Source: Verrucomicrobiaceae bacterium (GTDB taxonomy: Bacteria > Verrucomicrobiota > Verrucomicrobiia > Verrucomicrobiales > Verrucomicrobiaceae). Taken from it: 64,000 nt of DNA. Below are positions 15,001 through 30,000 of the stretch, one piece after another (positions within the stretch are counted from its first letter, which is position 1; every line of letters begins with the position of its first letter). Location of the stretch: NCBI GenBank assembly GCA_027490195.1, contig JAIXYN010000040.1:41691-105690 (forward strand), written 5' to 3'. The translations under genes were made by a program, and so were the position numbers. The notes beneath the pieces are model-generated. The model ran no database searches. It saw nothing but the letters and a program-made list of their open reading frames with translations, and was not told where the DNA came from.

Positions 15001-18000
15001 CGTTGAGGTAAGCTGTGACAAAGGGGCTGGCGATCGTCATGGTGCGAGCCGCAGTACCGAGGTTCATCACCCCCGTGAGGAAGAGGCTGTTCGCAGCGGA
15101 AGTGCCTCCAAACGTGAAATTGCCGTTCACCGTGATCGCATTCGCAAGCCAGGTGGTGTAGTTGAGGTTGTTGGTAGCGGTGGTCGTCGCAAGGGAAGAC
15201 AATGCGAAACCGGTGTCTCCGATACCAGATGCAACCAGCGAGCCGCTGGGAACGCCCGTGCCGGTGACTGGCTGGCCCACAGTCGTGAGACGTCCGTTGG
15301 TTCCGGTCAGCGTGACAGCCGACGAACCGTTCGTCGTGCCTGAACTGATAACTGTGAAGCCGCCAGCTAGGATCGTGGTGCCATCTCCCAGCGCAAGCGC
15401 TCCTGTGCCGATCGCGCTGCTGGCGATGTTCAGCGCCCCTGCAGTCAGGGAGGTGTTGCCATTACCCAAAATCAAGGTGCCAGCAGACAGATTCAAGCCC
15501 GTGGTGAAGGTGCTGAGGCCGGTGAGCGAAAGTGCTCCTGCACCGGATTTGGTGATCACGCCGCCAGCACTCGTAATCGGGACGCTGATAGCCAGGCCAA
15601 CCGGCGCGGAACCGGTCACATTGATGACAGGGGCGGCATTGGTCAGTTGAAGTGCGCTAAGCGCGACAGCGCCACTGCTGATGGTCGGAGTCACCGCCCA
15701 GTTGTCATTGTTCGAGGTGATGGCATTGGCCGCCGCGAGCACCACAGTGCTGGAGGCTGTGGGGGTGCCGAAGCTGAACGTAGGCGCACTGGTGCCGCCA
15801 TTGCCGTTGAAGGTCAAACTTGCAAAGGTGTTCTGCACTGACGTGCCATAGTTGGGCAATGTGAAAGTTCCTGTGCCGGAAAGGGTGATGTTGCTAGTAG
15901 TGGCGATCTGACCGGTATTCGTGTTCGCAAAGTTCAGCGCACCTCCGTTGATCCGGATGTCGCCCGGGATGAGCTGGGTACCAGAAACACTGGTGGAAAG
16001 CTGCAGGATACCCTGATTAACAATCGTCGTTCCAGTGTAGTCATTCAGCAGGTTGGTGATGTTGCTGCCTTGGTTGAAGCTTAGCGTGAGGCCTGAGTTG
16101 TTGGCGGTCGCCGCCTGGGACAGGGTGATTTGTGTGCCAGAGTTCACCGTTTGGATCGTGGTCCCAACAGGGATGCCAGTGCCAGCCACCTTCATTCCGG
16201 CTGTGAGCCCAGCGGTGCTGGCGAGTGAGACTAAGGTAGAAAGGTTGTTCGTGGAACCTGATCCCACATTCAACCAGCTCACCCCCGTGGGCGCGAGGGA
16301 ATAGCTCAATGTATTCGTGCCTGTAGCACTGGCGTTCTGGCTGATCGTGATCTGCGTCGGACTGTCGATGGATACGATCGTCGATCCCCCGGCAATGCCT
16401 GTGCCACTCACAGCCTGCCCCACCTGAAGACCATTCGTATTTGCCAAAGTCACTACTGAGCTGCCACTGATTGTGTTCGTTGAGTAGGAAACAGCAGCCC
16501 CCATCACCACGGTTCCACCGCCAGATTTTACAAAGCCAATGCTTCCAGTGATCTTCGTGTTGAAAGTGTTGCTTCCCCCGTTGGCCCAGAAGAAAAGATC
16601 TGTGCTGCCAGACGTGATGGCAGACGCGACATCGCCGCGATTAAACGTCACGCCTGTCGTAGTCAGCAGGCCACCACTTGCAATTGTCAAGGTGGCCGCA
16701 GTTCCAGCCGAACCAAAGGTCTCGGTCGTTCCGTTGGTGAGGCGCCATGAGTTAATCGTCCTGCTCGCTGCCAAAGTGCGGGAGTTATTGCTCTCATTCA
16801 CATTCGCAGTGGCAGCAGCAGTAGTGAAGTCGCTGCTGGCATAACTAGCATAACCAGCACCCGTATTACTTAGCTGACTGACCCCGAGGCTGTCCTTGTA
16901 ACTAGCGAACTCAGACCCGCCGACCACCGCCCAACCGCCGATGATGCCATTGACCAGGCTGCTCTGGCTGAAAGCAGTACCATTGACCTGGCCGAGGAAA
17001 ACCTGCGGCTGAGCACCGGCCGTGGCGGTATTGGTAGTGCCCCCCAATGTCAGACCGGAACCGGCCACAAAATTGATTACACCACCATTGGCAGCGACGC
17101 GGTTGAGGTCGGAAAGGGTGAGCGCGTAGCCACCCGTGGTGGCACCGCCAAGCTCGTTGATGGTGAGCGCCGAAGAGCCTTGGCCCAAGGTCACCGCACC
17201 AATGGTCTGAGCATCGAGCGACTGGCGGCCATTAATGGTCAATGAGCCGCCATTCAGAGTGATGGGAGCCGAGGCACTGATGCGCGTGGTGTTGTTGTTC
17301 AGCCCCTGGTTGTCGAGCAACAGCGTCGAGTAGCCAACCGTGATGGCACTGGTGTTGGCGAGCGCCCCTCCATCACGCAGATTCAATGTGCCACCGAAAA
17401 CACTCGTCGCTCCGGTGTATGTGCTGGTGCCGGTGAGGATCAAGGTGGCTGCCCCCGACTTGGTGAAGGACAAGGCACCGCCCGAGTTGGTGATGACACC
17501 CCCAAAGGTGGAGTTTGTGCCACTGCTGGTGACAAGCGTGGCGGGTGAGGCTCCCGTATTCGTGATGGTGCCTCCGCTGCCCGAGATAGCGACCGTGGTG
17601 CCGCCGACATTGGCTGTCGCGTTGTTGGAAATCGCCCCCACGGCGAGATTGCCGCCCTTCACATCCAAGATGCCTCCATTGACACGCAGGTCATAGACGG
17701 TCGGAGTGATGGTTCCAGGCGTGACCAGCAGGGTATTGGCTCCGGCTCCCAGTTCCAAGGTGCCTGCGTTCAGCGTGGTCGTTCCAGTGATGTAGCTAGC
17801 GCGATTAAGAGTGAGTTTGCCCGCACTGGACTTGGTGAGGCCCTGAGAGCCTCCAGAGAGGTAGCTGTTCACCACCAGATCTCCCACGTTGTGGAAGATC
17901 AGTTGATTGTTAGCTCCGGGTGCCAGCACGCCGCCGCGGATGCCATTGTTGTTTGCCAGCGAGAGGATACCGCCGGAGTTGACTGTGAGTGTGTGCAGTC

Positions 18001-21000
18001 CACCTGCCGCATTGTAGAGGCTGCCGGCGGGATTCACCGTCGAGGAAAGTGTGGCCGCTCCCATGAAAATGCCGCTACCGCCGTCAAGCACCAGGCTGTT
18101 GATGGTCGAGTTCGCGGTCAGGTTCTGCAGCGCGGTAAGGCGCACGTTGGAATTCGGGCTGACAGCAGCAAATGGTGCGATCTGCGGCTGGGTGCCCAAG
18201 GTGGACGCCTGCTCCGCGGCAGTCAACAATCTGAAGCCGTTGCCAGCAGTGCCACCCACCGTGCCAGCGCTGCCGATGTAGGTAACGAAACCTGTGCCAT
18301 TACCAGTGAGGGAAACATCCCCAATGATGTCCGGGCGGATATTCATCGTCGTGGAACCCACAGCGCCATTGGCGCCGATCAAACTGGGCGAAGAACCAAC
18401 ACCTGCGGTCGCAACCACCGCAAAATTAGCAATTCCGTTCCCAGCAGTCCCTCCCAAAGAGGTACCACGCAACAGCAAGGCTCCTCCCAAAGCACCACTG
18501 TTGGCGATGCCGTTCATGGAGTTGAAATTCAGAATGCTTGAGGCGCCGACGCCCGCGCCCGGTGTGATTGTCAGCACGCCGCTGCCATTCTGAATGTTAA
18601 CTGTTCCCAAGTTTTCGGCCAGCGCTGCAGATGCCGGACCAGTGACGTTGATGAAACCACCCTGGATGTTTGTCGTGCGATTTGTGGAAGTGGTGCTGAG
18701 ATCACTGTATCTGCCAGGAACCGAAGTAATGTCCACCCCGAGGCGGTTTGAGACATTGTTGGTGCTATTGTCGATGTTCAGGACACCACCGCTGTTCACC
18801 GCGTAGGTGCGGAAATTCAAGGAGTTGCTGCTCCCCGAGTTCAGAGTCACGGCGCCCTGGCTGATGGCGAACGTGTCAGAGACCCCCGAGGAGGCGCTGT
18901 TGCCAGAGAGATTCCAGGTGCCTGTGCCAATCTTGACGACCGAGAGACGTCCATTGGTGAACGGCGTGCTGAAGGTGCCGGAGAAAGTGCTGCTTGTGTT
19001 GTCGGAACCCGTGACCACCGTGCCGCCTGATCCAAGACTGTAGTTCGTGATGGAACCGGAGCCAGTGACAGAACCGACCACGCCCGCGAGCCCGCGAGCA
19101 TCAAGGGACGTGCTAGCCGCCAGCACCACCTGTGAATTGCCGATGAACGCGCCATTTTGCGCGAAGGCGAGTGCCCCCGAGTTGACATAGGTGCCGCCGG
19201 AGTAGGCGCTCTGACCACCGATACCGAGCACCCCAGCCCCTGATTTGATGATGAAGCCGTTGTTCATCGCGGCATTCAGCGCAAGCCCGATCTGACCCGT
19301 GAGACCCATCTGGCCAGGCATCACGGTAGAAGCGGCCACATTGAAGTTTTGCCCCGCGCTGATGTCCAAGAAGCCGTTTAGCACCGGAATGGCGCTGCCA
19401 TTGTCCAGGCTGGAGGCTGTAATGATGCCGCCCACCGTCACGCTGCCAGACAAAGCCGAAGTGGCATTCTGGGAAAGCGTGTAGCCCAGCCCGGAACCGC
19501 TGGAAATGGTGGAGCCAGGAGCGATGCCAAGACCACTCACAGGGGTGCCAGCGGCCAGGGCGCTGGCGCTCGGCGCGATCGTGAAGGTCAGCGCGGCACT
19601 GCCTGCGGTGGTGCTGGCGCTGTTTTGAATCGTGACCGTGCCGCTCGCCGTGGCGTTTGCAGACATGGTATAATTGGTTGCGTTGGAATTGCTTGAGATG
19701 GTGGTCCCTGTCGGTATGCCAGCACCACCGATGGAAGTGCCCGGTGCGATCGTCGCTCCCGGAGCGACCGAGAACACCAGTTGATTGGAATTGGCCGTGG
19801 TGGTGGCGGTGAGAGGACGGACGGCAACCACCGAAAGCGTGCCACCTCCAGTCATGACAGCCGGACCTGTGACCCCACCATCATACGTGAATGCGAGACT
19901 AGAGATGGTGTTATTGAAGTTGTTGAGGTTCAGCAAACCACCGCCGTTCATGGTCACAGCTGCCGATGAAGCTATCTGGTTGCTTTGCTGCAGGAAAACC
20001 GACGCATTGCCGATCGGCAGTGAATCGGCACCGCTGTTGTTGCCGCCAGAAATGATCAAATTGCCCGGAATCGCAGGCCCCGAAGAAGAGTTGAGGTTCA
20101 CGATCACGCCGTTGACATAGGTGGTGCCAGTGTAGGTGTTTGCGGCCGTGAGATTGATGTTCGGCGCAGTCTGATTGGCACCTGCGACCTGACTCAAACC
20201 GTCGAGGATGACGTTCATGGTCGTGTTGTTGTTGGCGATCACGGAGTTCACTGTCATCACGTTCTGCCCGTTGTAGATGAACAGTTCGCTCTGTCCCGCT
20301 CCGGCGGTCAGGACGCCCCGCAAGGCGGTGGAGCCAATGGTGCGGCCCGTGTTGTCAAAGCCCCCAAGAATACCGCCGCTAGTCACGGTCAGAATGTCTG
20401 ATGCACTGCTAAAATTGAGATTCACCGCGCCATTGTTCATCGAGAGGCTGTTGATCGTGGCTCCGCCGGCAGCAAGGGTCACCGTGGTGCCCGACGAACC
20501 GCCCAACGCGCCAAGACGCACGTTGGTGGTCGCTAAGGATGTTCCTGTGGCAATGGCCTGCCCGTTAGTGAACACAGTGGTGTAGTTGCCCGCCGAACGT
20601 ATTCCCGAAGCTGTCTCATAAGTGGCGAACTCCGCATTGGTGGAACCGCCCGCGACCGAATCCACGCCGAGTGCCACGGCCCAGCCACCCAGAATACCGT
20701 TCGTCAGAGTCGGGGCGCTGGTGAAGAGAATACGCCCATTGTCACCTGGAGTGCTGCCAAATGTCACCGTGGCGCCGGTAGCACGTGTGCCAAGGCTGGC
20801 AAAGGTGATCTGTGCCGTGCCATTGGTCGGTTGGGCGGCGATAAATGATGAGCCACCTGCAAGCGTGAGCGCACCGAGGTTGATCGCTCCACTGGCACCT
20901 GCACGCGACTGGTAAAGGAACCCGCCGCCATTGAGTGTCATGCCAGCCGTGCTGAGCAAGCGTCCCGCCTGCGCCTGGCTCACCGTGTCATTCCAGACCA

Positions 21001-24000
21001 AACCGGCCCGGCGGATGGTGATCGAATTGGCCGCCTGGAAAGTGCCCGCATCCTGAAGCACCGTGGAGCCCCCTTGAAGTGTGAGGGAACCGGTCATCGT
21101 GTTGGCCGAGTTCACGGTCCATGCAGCCGCACCGTCACGAACCAGATTGATCACGCCAGTGCCTGAACTGATGTTCCCCGCCCACGTGCTGGCGGTCTGG
21201 ATGCCGACACGCAAGACGGCGGCCGTGGCGTTGGAGTTAATCACGGTTCCTCCCGTGCCGGAAAGAAGGCCAGCGCTGCTCAGGTTGGCCAAGGACTGGT
21301 TTCTGCCAACGAGATCAAGCGTGGCTCCATTATTCACCTGCATGACCTGGCCGCTCGGCCCAGATCCCGAACCGCCTGCCGCAGGCGCAGTCGTGAACGA
21401 GGTGAATAAGGTCTGCGCAGCGCCGCTGTTGAGTTGCAGGGTGCCACCATTGATGGTCGTGTTGCCAAGATAAGTCGCCTGAGATTGCAGGTTCAAGGTG
21501 CCGCCAGCCGCCTTGGTCAACCCAGAAACGGTGTAAAGTCTGGGTGCGACGTTCAGCGTCGAAGCGCCAGTCACATGGAAAATAAACTCGCGGCTGAAGG
21601 TGTTAGCGGCTGCCAGAACTCCGCCTCCAGTGATGCTGGCATTGGCCGTGGCCAGCACGCCGCCGCTGTTCAACAGCAAGGTGCTGCCGCTAGCGATCGC
21701 CAAGGTGCCGCCAGTGAAGGTGAAGGAGTTCAAAGTGGTGACCGCATTTGCAGTAGCGGTCGTAGTGCCCGTCGTGAAATACACGTTAGGATTGCCTGCA
21801 GGCAGCGAGTCATTGACCGCATCCGTGCCTGGGGTCAGCTTGATGAGGCCGGCATTGCTTGCTCCAGCAGCTGAGATCGCCGCGAAACTCACCCCAGTGC
21901 CGCTAGGTCCGGTGTCATCCACCAAGAGCCAAGGCAAGATGGCCCGGTTTGGAGATGTGAAGGCGATGGACGTGGAAGCAGCAATGGTCTGGTTGGCGTT
22001 GGCGGAAAGAGTGATAGCACTGCCATTGATGCCAGTGATCCTAGCCCCAAGCAGGGTGGAGCCGACCACCAACCCCGCAGGTGCACCGCCAGAAATCGTG
22101 ACCGAAGCGCTGGCAGTAGAACTGGTGAGCACCGTCACATTGCCAACACTGCCAGCCTCACCAATGGTGGTGGGAGCAGTCGTCTGGAAGTTGATGGTGG
22201 AGGTGTTCGCGCCGTTGAAAGTGCCGCCAAGGCCGAGGCCAGCCACCAGGCCCGTCCCCGTGCCTGAACGCACCACCGTACCGCTGCCAGTGATCAAAAT
22301 TTGAGCTGCCTTGGTGTTGGGTGTGAGCAGAACACGGCTGGCCCCGGCAGCAAAGGTCAGATCGCCCGAACTGATTGTCTCACTGGTGGCCGTTGGCGTG
22401 CTGTTGGCGGTCAGACTCAATGTTCCTCCGCTCAGCGTCACCGGACGAGTGCTGAGGCGGTTATTGAGCGCATTGGTGGAGTTGTCCAAATTCAGCGTGG
22501 CTCCGGCGTTCACGGTGGTGGTGGTCGTGGCTGTGCCACCCCCCAGTGTGCCGTTTGCACCGCTGACAGTCAGCGTGCCTGCATTGACCACTGTGGAGAA
22601 TCCTCCCGTGGCACTGCCCTTGGTATTGGAGGCGGTGAGGATCAAAGTACCCGCGCCATTCTTGGTCAGCGTGAAGTTATTGGCACCTGAGCTGCCAATC
22701 ACTCCGCTCAAGGTCGTGGCTCCACTTCCGCTGCCGATGTTGATGCTGCTATTGGCTGCAAGAGTCACCCCACCCGCGTAGCTGGCAGCGGTAGCGCTGC
22801 TGTTGATGAGCGCGCCAAGGGTGTTGCTGGCTGGCAAACCGGTGGTGCCTGCACCATTGAGGGTCAGCGCCTCCGCCAAGCTCACTGCCTGACCATTGAG
22901 ATCCAGCGTCGCAGCATTGTTGACGCTGGTACCGCCTGCGACTGTTCCGAGGGCACCGGCATTGCCAAGCCGCAGGATACCGCCGCTAACGGTGAGGGCA
23001 CCGGTGAAGGTGTTGCTCACGCCAAGGGTGAGTGTTCCCGGGCCAACCTTGCTCCATGCCGTCCCCGCAGTGCCGCCATCCTGCACGACACCGCCGAGGG
23101 TGATGTCACCAAAGCCGCCAATCGCCGTCGCCTGATTGAGCGATCCAGCAACGCCAATAGAAATCGTACCACTGACACTCGCAGCAGTCGTGCTGCTGTT
23201 ATAGAGCGCGGCTGGAGCGGTGGAGTTCCGCAAAACAGGCGAAACGCCGTTCAGTGTGATGTTGCCAGCCACGCTGGTGATGCCGTTCAAGTCCAGCGCA
23301 CCGTACGTTTCGGAGCTGTAGGCAAGATTGGAGGTTCCAGCACCGCCGTTTGGCGTCACCTGTGAGATGGTGAACGAGGTGCCATTGACGATTGAAGTGA
23401 TGTAGGAACCTGCAGGCACGATGCCGCCGGAAACACGCATGCCCACCGTCAGGCCAGCCGTGGATGAAACCGTCACCGTCTGACTGTTGTTAGCAGTGGT
23501 GGAGTTGATCGTGAGGCTGGAGGTGTCGTAAGTCAGATTATTGGTTCCTCCTTGGGTCGCAGCGGTGTTTAGAGTGATGGTGTTTCCACTGATGGCGGTG
23601 ATAAACGCACTGGCGGGTATGCCTGTGCCACTGACTCCCATGCCAACGGCCAGCCCAGCCGTGGAGCCCACGTTCACCGTGGTGCTGGTTGCCGAGGTGG
23701 TAGAGCTGACCGTCAGGCGCGATGCGTCATACGTAAGCACATTCGTGCCTGCACCCGTCGCGCTGTTGTTCAGTGTGAAGGTGTTGTTGTTGGTGATGGC
23801 GGTGATGAAAGTGTTGGCAGGAATGTTCGTGCCGGTGACGGCCATGCCGACACGCAACGCTGATGTGTCCCCTGCGGCCATCGTCACCGTATTGCTGCTG
23901 TTCGTGGTGGTTGAACTCAGGAACTGGGGAGCCTGGAGCTGCCTAGTGATGGTGGTGCCTCCGCCGGGCAGCGCGCCCGCCGAGGTGAGTTGCAGGAACC

Positions 24001-27000
24001 CGCTGCCGACATTGAGCGTCGCCGTGGCAGCGGCTGTGCCGCCCCAAGTGCCGCCAAGAATGAGGGTGCCGTTTCCGGTTTTGGTCACAGCGGTCGCAGC
24101 GGTGTTCGTGGTCACGCCGCCCAACAGATTCAGAGTGCCGGTGGTCGGACGCAGGACGGCAGATCCGGAAATGGTGGTGGCTCCTGCCACTCCCAGCCAG
24201 CCTGTGCCAGACTGATTGCTCACAGTGAGCGCCGATCCAGCACCGCCGAGCGTGAGAGTGCTGAGCGTGGCATTGATGTCCGTTCCCTGACCATCGACAG
24301 TAGCGGTGTTCCCGGCGTTAAGCGTGAACGCATTGCTGATCTGAGCGGCATAAGTGTTCGAGGCGCTCGCCGTCGTGTTCAGGAAGAACAGCCGGGAGTT
24401 CGGCACGGCCTGCAATCTTGCAGCGGGTGTCGTGATGCCGTTGGAGCCTGTGGCAAGATTGTTGCCCGCAGTGTCGGTGCCTGCATCTGCACTGCCGTAG
24501 AGAAGCTGGAAGCCGCCTGAACCCGAAAGGTTGTTGGTCTTCAGCACAATCGTGTGATAACCAGCGCTCAAGTTGATGACGCCGGTGCCTGCCGCAGATA
24601 GAGATGGCGCTTTGCCACCTCCAGCCACCGTCGAATTCGCCCCGGCAACCGTGACGCCGTTGATCACGAGCTGGCTTTGGTCGTCCTCCGCAATCTGGAA
24701 GGCATAATTCCCAGCGTTGACGATCTGAATGAGGCCCGTGTAGGTGACCATGGTGCCCCCCTGATTGGTGACGCCAGCCGGACGGCTATTCAGGCTCAAA
24801 TCCCCGAGAGGCCGACCTGTGACAACCGCTGCAGGAGCCATGCCGGAACCAAAGGCGGAATTGATGTTGGTGGCACCACCAGAAAAATACCGGGCAGTGA
24901 GGCCGCCAGAAGTGTAGTTCACTGGGGCGGAGGTCCCAACGCCAGCGGCCCCCGCACCAACCGGAGCCACCACCAGGCTGCCTCCATTGGCGAAGGTGTA
25001 GCCTCCGGTACCCAGCGGCGTGGAAGTGCTGTTCATCACCGGTGCAGCACCGATGTTGCTCTGGACAACTGTGGTGAAGCCATTGCTTCCACTCAGCAAG
25101 AGCATGCCGGAACCGGTGTTCGCCACCGCCTGAGCAGCTCCGAAGTTACCTCCCACCGTCACAGACGATCCTGCCGCAGGCGCAAAGGTGAAAGTGCCAT
25201 TGCTGGTGTAAGAGCCCGACGCAAAGCGCAAATTGTACGAGTTTCCACTTAGCACATTCAGCGTCTGGCCGGCGGTCATGCCAAGCTGACCCATGACAAA
25301 CGTGTTGCCTATGTTCGTGCCGACACGATCCACACTGATCGTTGATGACTGAGACAGAGTGACATTGTTGCCAAGCGTGATCGATCCGAACGAACTGGCA
25401 CCGTCTCCACGAAGTTCCAACATGCCGCCGTTCAGGGTGATCCCGGAGGTGCCGAGCGGTGTGGCGCTGGTCAGGCCGGCAGCGCTGGTGAGACGCAGGC
25501 TGCCATCTGTCACGGTGGTGGTTCCGCTGAAAGTATTGTTGTTGACCACGCCGGTTGCCAACACCCCAGTGGAGAAGTTCAACGTGCCCGGACCGTTTTT
25601 CGTGAGGTTCAGGATGCCTGTGTTGGAAAGCTTGCCGCCTAAGGTGGCCACCATGCCTGGCACAGCCACGGTGATGGTAGAACCCGTGGTCAGAGTGGAA
25701 CCCCCATTGAGCGCCAGGCTGTTCGCACCATTGAAGGTGAAACTGCCGTTCGCCACAAAGGTGTTGGCCACCGTGTTTCCAGCCGTGGCTGAGAGCAGGC
25801 TGGTTCCGGCAGCCAGCGTCAGTGTGCCGGTGCCCAGAGGTCCGCTGGTGGGAGTGCTGCCGACAGTCGAAGCCGTGCTGCTGGCACCAATGATCAATCC
25901 ACCAGCATTGACTGTCACGCCACCCGTGAAGGTGCTGGCACCACTGAGTTGCAGAAGTCCTGTCCCTTCCTTGAGAATACGGGCAACACCGGTTCCTCCG
26001 TCCACAATACGTGCGGAGATATTGAGCGTGGCCTGCAGCGGTGCCACGTTCTGACCGTTTACGGTGATGGGATTGACCGTGAAGGTGCGGTCTGTGGGCG
26101 TTACTAGCGTGCCGGAGCCATTCAAGCTCAGCGCACCCGCATTGCCATAGGTCAGGGTATTGGTCGCCGTGGAAGTGGCATTGTTGGACAAGGTGATCGT
26201 CGTGGCAGTCTTCGAAAGGATGGTGGTGTTCGCTGGAATCCCCGTGCCAGTCACCGTCATTCCTGGGGTGAGGCCGACGGTATTGGGCACGGTAACCGTA
26301 GAGCTGCCCGAAACTGTACTCGATGAAAGGGTGCCTGCCTGTATTAAGGAAATATTGCCAACGCTGGAAGCACTGGCCGTGAGATTCCCGTTCAAAATGA
26401 GGGTGCCCGTACTGATATCGACGGTCGGAGCGCCGCCACCGGTGTTGTTGAACACCAAACTGCCAAGTGTCTGGTTGGAGCCGTTCATGTTCAACAAAGC
26501 CGAGCCTTGCAGGGTAGCGGTGGCAGTGTTGAGAATCTGGCTGCTGGCATCCAGGCGCACCGTGCTGTTATTCGTCAGACTGGTGTCAAGCATCCCGCCC
26601 GTAATCGTGATGTTCCCTGGAATGACCACGGTCGAGGTGCCGTTGGCGGACGAATTGTTCAGAATCCAGGTTCCAGAATTGACGAAAGTGCCCCCTGCAT
26701 AAGTATTGCTACCGGAAAGGAACACACCTGCTTGTCCTGAGGTGGAGATGTTGCCACCCAGAACCAGTGCTCCCGTACCAATGATGTTGGCGCTGATGTT
26801 CCCCAGACGGCTGCTGCCGCCAAAGGGCAGCGCATGAATGTAGAGGTCACCCGAGCCACCAGTCAGGCTGCCATTGATGAAATTCACATAAACCGGCGTG
26901 GCGCTCGTGTAAGTGCTTGAGAGCGGGTTTGTGGCAATGTTCGAAGCCGCTGGAGACGAGAGGTTGATGGAATTTCCGGTGATCGAAAGAACCGTGGAAC

Positions 27001-30000
27001 CAAGCATTTGCGAACCCACCGTGAGGGATGCAGGCACCGAGACGACGGTGACCGTGGTGGACGCGTCACTGCTCGTGAGGACATTCACCGTTCCAGCGCC
27101 GCCAGTAGCATCCGTATAATCCACCGCGACGGGGCTGGCATTGACGTTGGCATTCGCATTGCCTGAGAGAGTGATGGTGGTGCCAGAGACGGCCGTCACT
27201 GTCTGTCCGAGAAGGGTGGAACCAACGATCAAAGTGGCCGGCACCGCAGCGACCGTCACGCTCGTGCTGGTGGTGGAACTGGACAGGACATTCACCGTGC
27301 CGCTGTTGTTGGCCGTCTGTGAGAAGATGAGGCCGCCCCCTTGCAAGGTCAGGGTCTTGCCGTTGAGATCCACCGTGGCATTGCGGCTGGCGACCAAGGT
27401 GAGAGTGTTGATGGTCCGGTTGTCCGTGAGTTTTTGCACCACGGAAATCACAGGATCAACTGCGGTGGTGGCCTGGCTCAGGGAGATCTGGGAATTGCTG
27501 AGAATGCCGCTGATGGTTGTGTTTGCGGCAATGCCATCTCCCGTGATGGTGTCGCCCACGTTGAAGCCAGTCGTGCTGCCAAGAGTAAGCACCGTGCTGC
27601 CCGTGGATGCGACGGTATTCACCGCATTGACAATAATTCGCAGGTTGTCCGTTGCGGAACTGCCATTGATGGTTGTTCCAGACTGCCCCGCAAAGCCGGT
27701 GCGAGTGAGGCCACCGATGCCGATGTCTGGCGCATAGCTGGCAAACTCCCCGATTGTCACCCCGACACCGTTGAGGGTGACGCTGCTGTTGATCACCGCC
27801 CAGCCGGTCTGGCTACCATTGGCAAGCAGATTATTAACCGTGGTCGGAGCGGTCGTAAACAAAACACGGCTGTTGTTGCCAATCACCCCGTCCACATCCC
27901 GGAACAAAAGGGTGGACTTCGAGTTCTGCGTCAGGCTGCCAAAGGTCAAGGTGCTGGAGAAGGTGGTGCCGACCCCTGCCACTGCATTGTCGATGATGCT
28001 TTGCCCCCCACCCAAGATCAAGCCACCGAGCGTCTCGGACGTGTGCATGCCATTGCGGTTGCGGTACTGGATCATGCCGCCAGTCATGGTGATGGCGGCC
28101 GAGTCGTTGATGCGGTTGGAAAGATTTGTTCCCAAGGCCGAACTGTTCTGCACGAGCAGGGTCCCCTGGCTGATGGAGATCGCTGAAGTGGCCGACAAGG
28201 TTCCCGAATCCAGCAACTGCAAGCGTCCCCCTGTAAGGAACGTTGCGCCGGTGTATCCCTGCGCGTCATAGATGTTCCAGTCATTGCTGCCAGAGCCAAC
28301 CACAGACCTCGCCACCGTAATGGCACCATTGATCTGGCCGGCCCAGTTCACATTTCCGTTCGCAAGAACCAAGGTGGCCGCAGCAGTGGAGGTGACAATG
28401 CCGCCATTGCCTGCGACAAACGCGTTGCCGTCATTGCGCAGCCGATTTGCATACTGGACGCCACCATTCAGGTCCAGCGTGCCACCGGCATTGACCACGA
28501 GGTCGTTGTTGAAGAAAATCGAGTTGGTAGCGCCTGCGGCCAGCCTCAGCGTGCCTTGATTGACCGTGGTGATGCCCGTGTAGCTGTTCCCGGCACTCAG
28601 AATGAGCGTACCGGCTCCGGATTTTGTGAGACCGCCAGAGGTGCCGACGATCAGGGAGTTGGCGGTAAGAGTGACCAAGGACCCCACGGTATGCACGATC
28701 AGCTCGCGATTGCTTGTGGTGGTCAAAGAACCTCCGCTGAGGGTGGCATTCGCAAGAGACAGCAAGCCACCGCTATCCAGGGTCAATGCATGGGGCGTGG
28801 TGACCGCCAGACTGCCCCCGTTGAGCGTGAGAGAATTGATCGTGAAAGGCACGGCAGCCGTGGTGGTGCCGGTGGTGAGCAAAATGTTGGCCGAAGTGCT
28901 CAGTGTGGAAGTCATCTCGGTGCTGCTATTGAGCGCGCGCAGATTGCTCACACCCGTGGTCGCTCCAGACGCGGCTGAGTCTGCGGTGGCAAATGAAACG
29001 CCACCTCCTGAGGTACTCGTATCCACAAGCGCCCATGGCACGATCGACTTGCTGAGCGTGCCAGTGCCCCCGAGCTGACCGACGAATGTAAGACCATTGG
29101 CAGCGGCAGGGCCGGTCACCACCGCAGTGTTGGCCGTCGCCGCACTGCCCAAATTGGTGCCGCGGATCAAAGCGGTGCCACCCGTATTACGGGCCACCGT
29201 TGTTGAGGTGCCCAAGGTCAACGTCAGCGATTGCGCGGCATTGGGTGTGAGCGTGATGACGCTGTTGCCGCTGCCAAACGTGAACGTGCCTGTCTGTTCG
29301 CTCGTCGCTGCGGCGGAATTGCCGGTTAAATTGAGATTTCCACCGAAGGAACTCAGCGCGCGCCCGCCGATACGATTATTGACATTGGTGGTGGTGTTAT
29401 CCAGAGCAAGCGTGCCACCTGGGTTGATGTTCACTGTTCCGGACGAGGTGCCGAGGGATCCATTGCCGTTAACGGCCAGTGTGCCCGCACTCACGATGAT
29501 CTGCCCGACAGATGGAGTGCTCCCAAAGGCATTGGCAGCCGTGATATTCCAAGTGCCCGTTCCAACCTTCTGGAGGGTGGTTGCGCCAAGCGTGCTTGCC
29601 GTGGTGTTAAGCAGGGTGCCCGAGAGAGTACCGCTGCCATTACCAGTGGCTGAAAGGTAAAAGGTCATCGCACGTCCTGAGCCCGCAGTGAAGTTATACC
29701 GGACTCCGCCGCCCAAGGTAAGGCTGCTGCCAGCGTCCACGCCGGCAATCATCACGTTGCGGGCCTGATTGTCCGAGTCCGGTGCACCATTGATGGTGAT
29801 CAATCCGTTCAGGGTGTTCGTTCCGGCCATGTTGCGAATGGCCCCCAGGGAGTTGATCCCGGTCAGGGTGACCCCATTGCCGACCGTGTTGATTTGCACC
29901 GGCTCCGTCAGGGTGGCTCCCGCAGGAATGTTGATGGCCAGCTCCGCACCACGCTCCGTTATAATCGTGTTACCCGTGGCTGTTCCCAGCGCGGTTGCTG

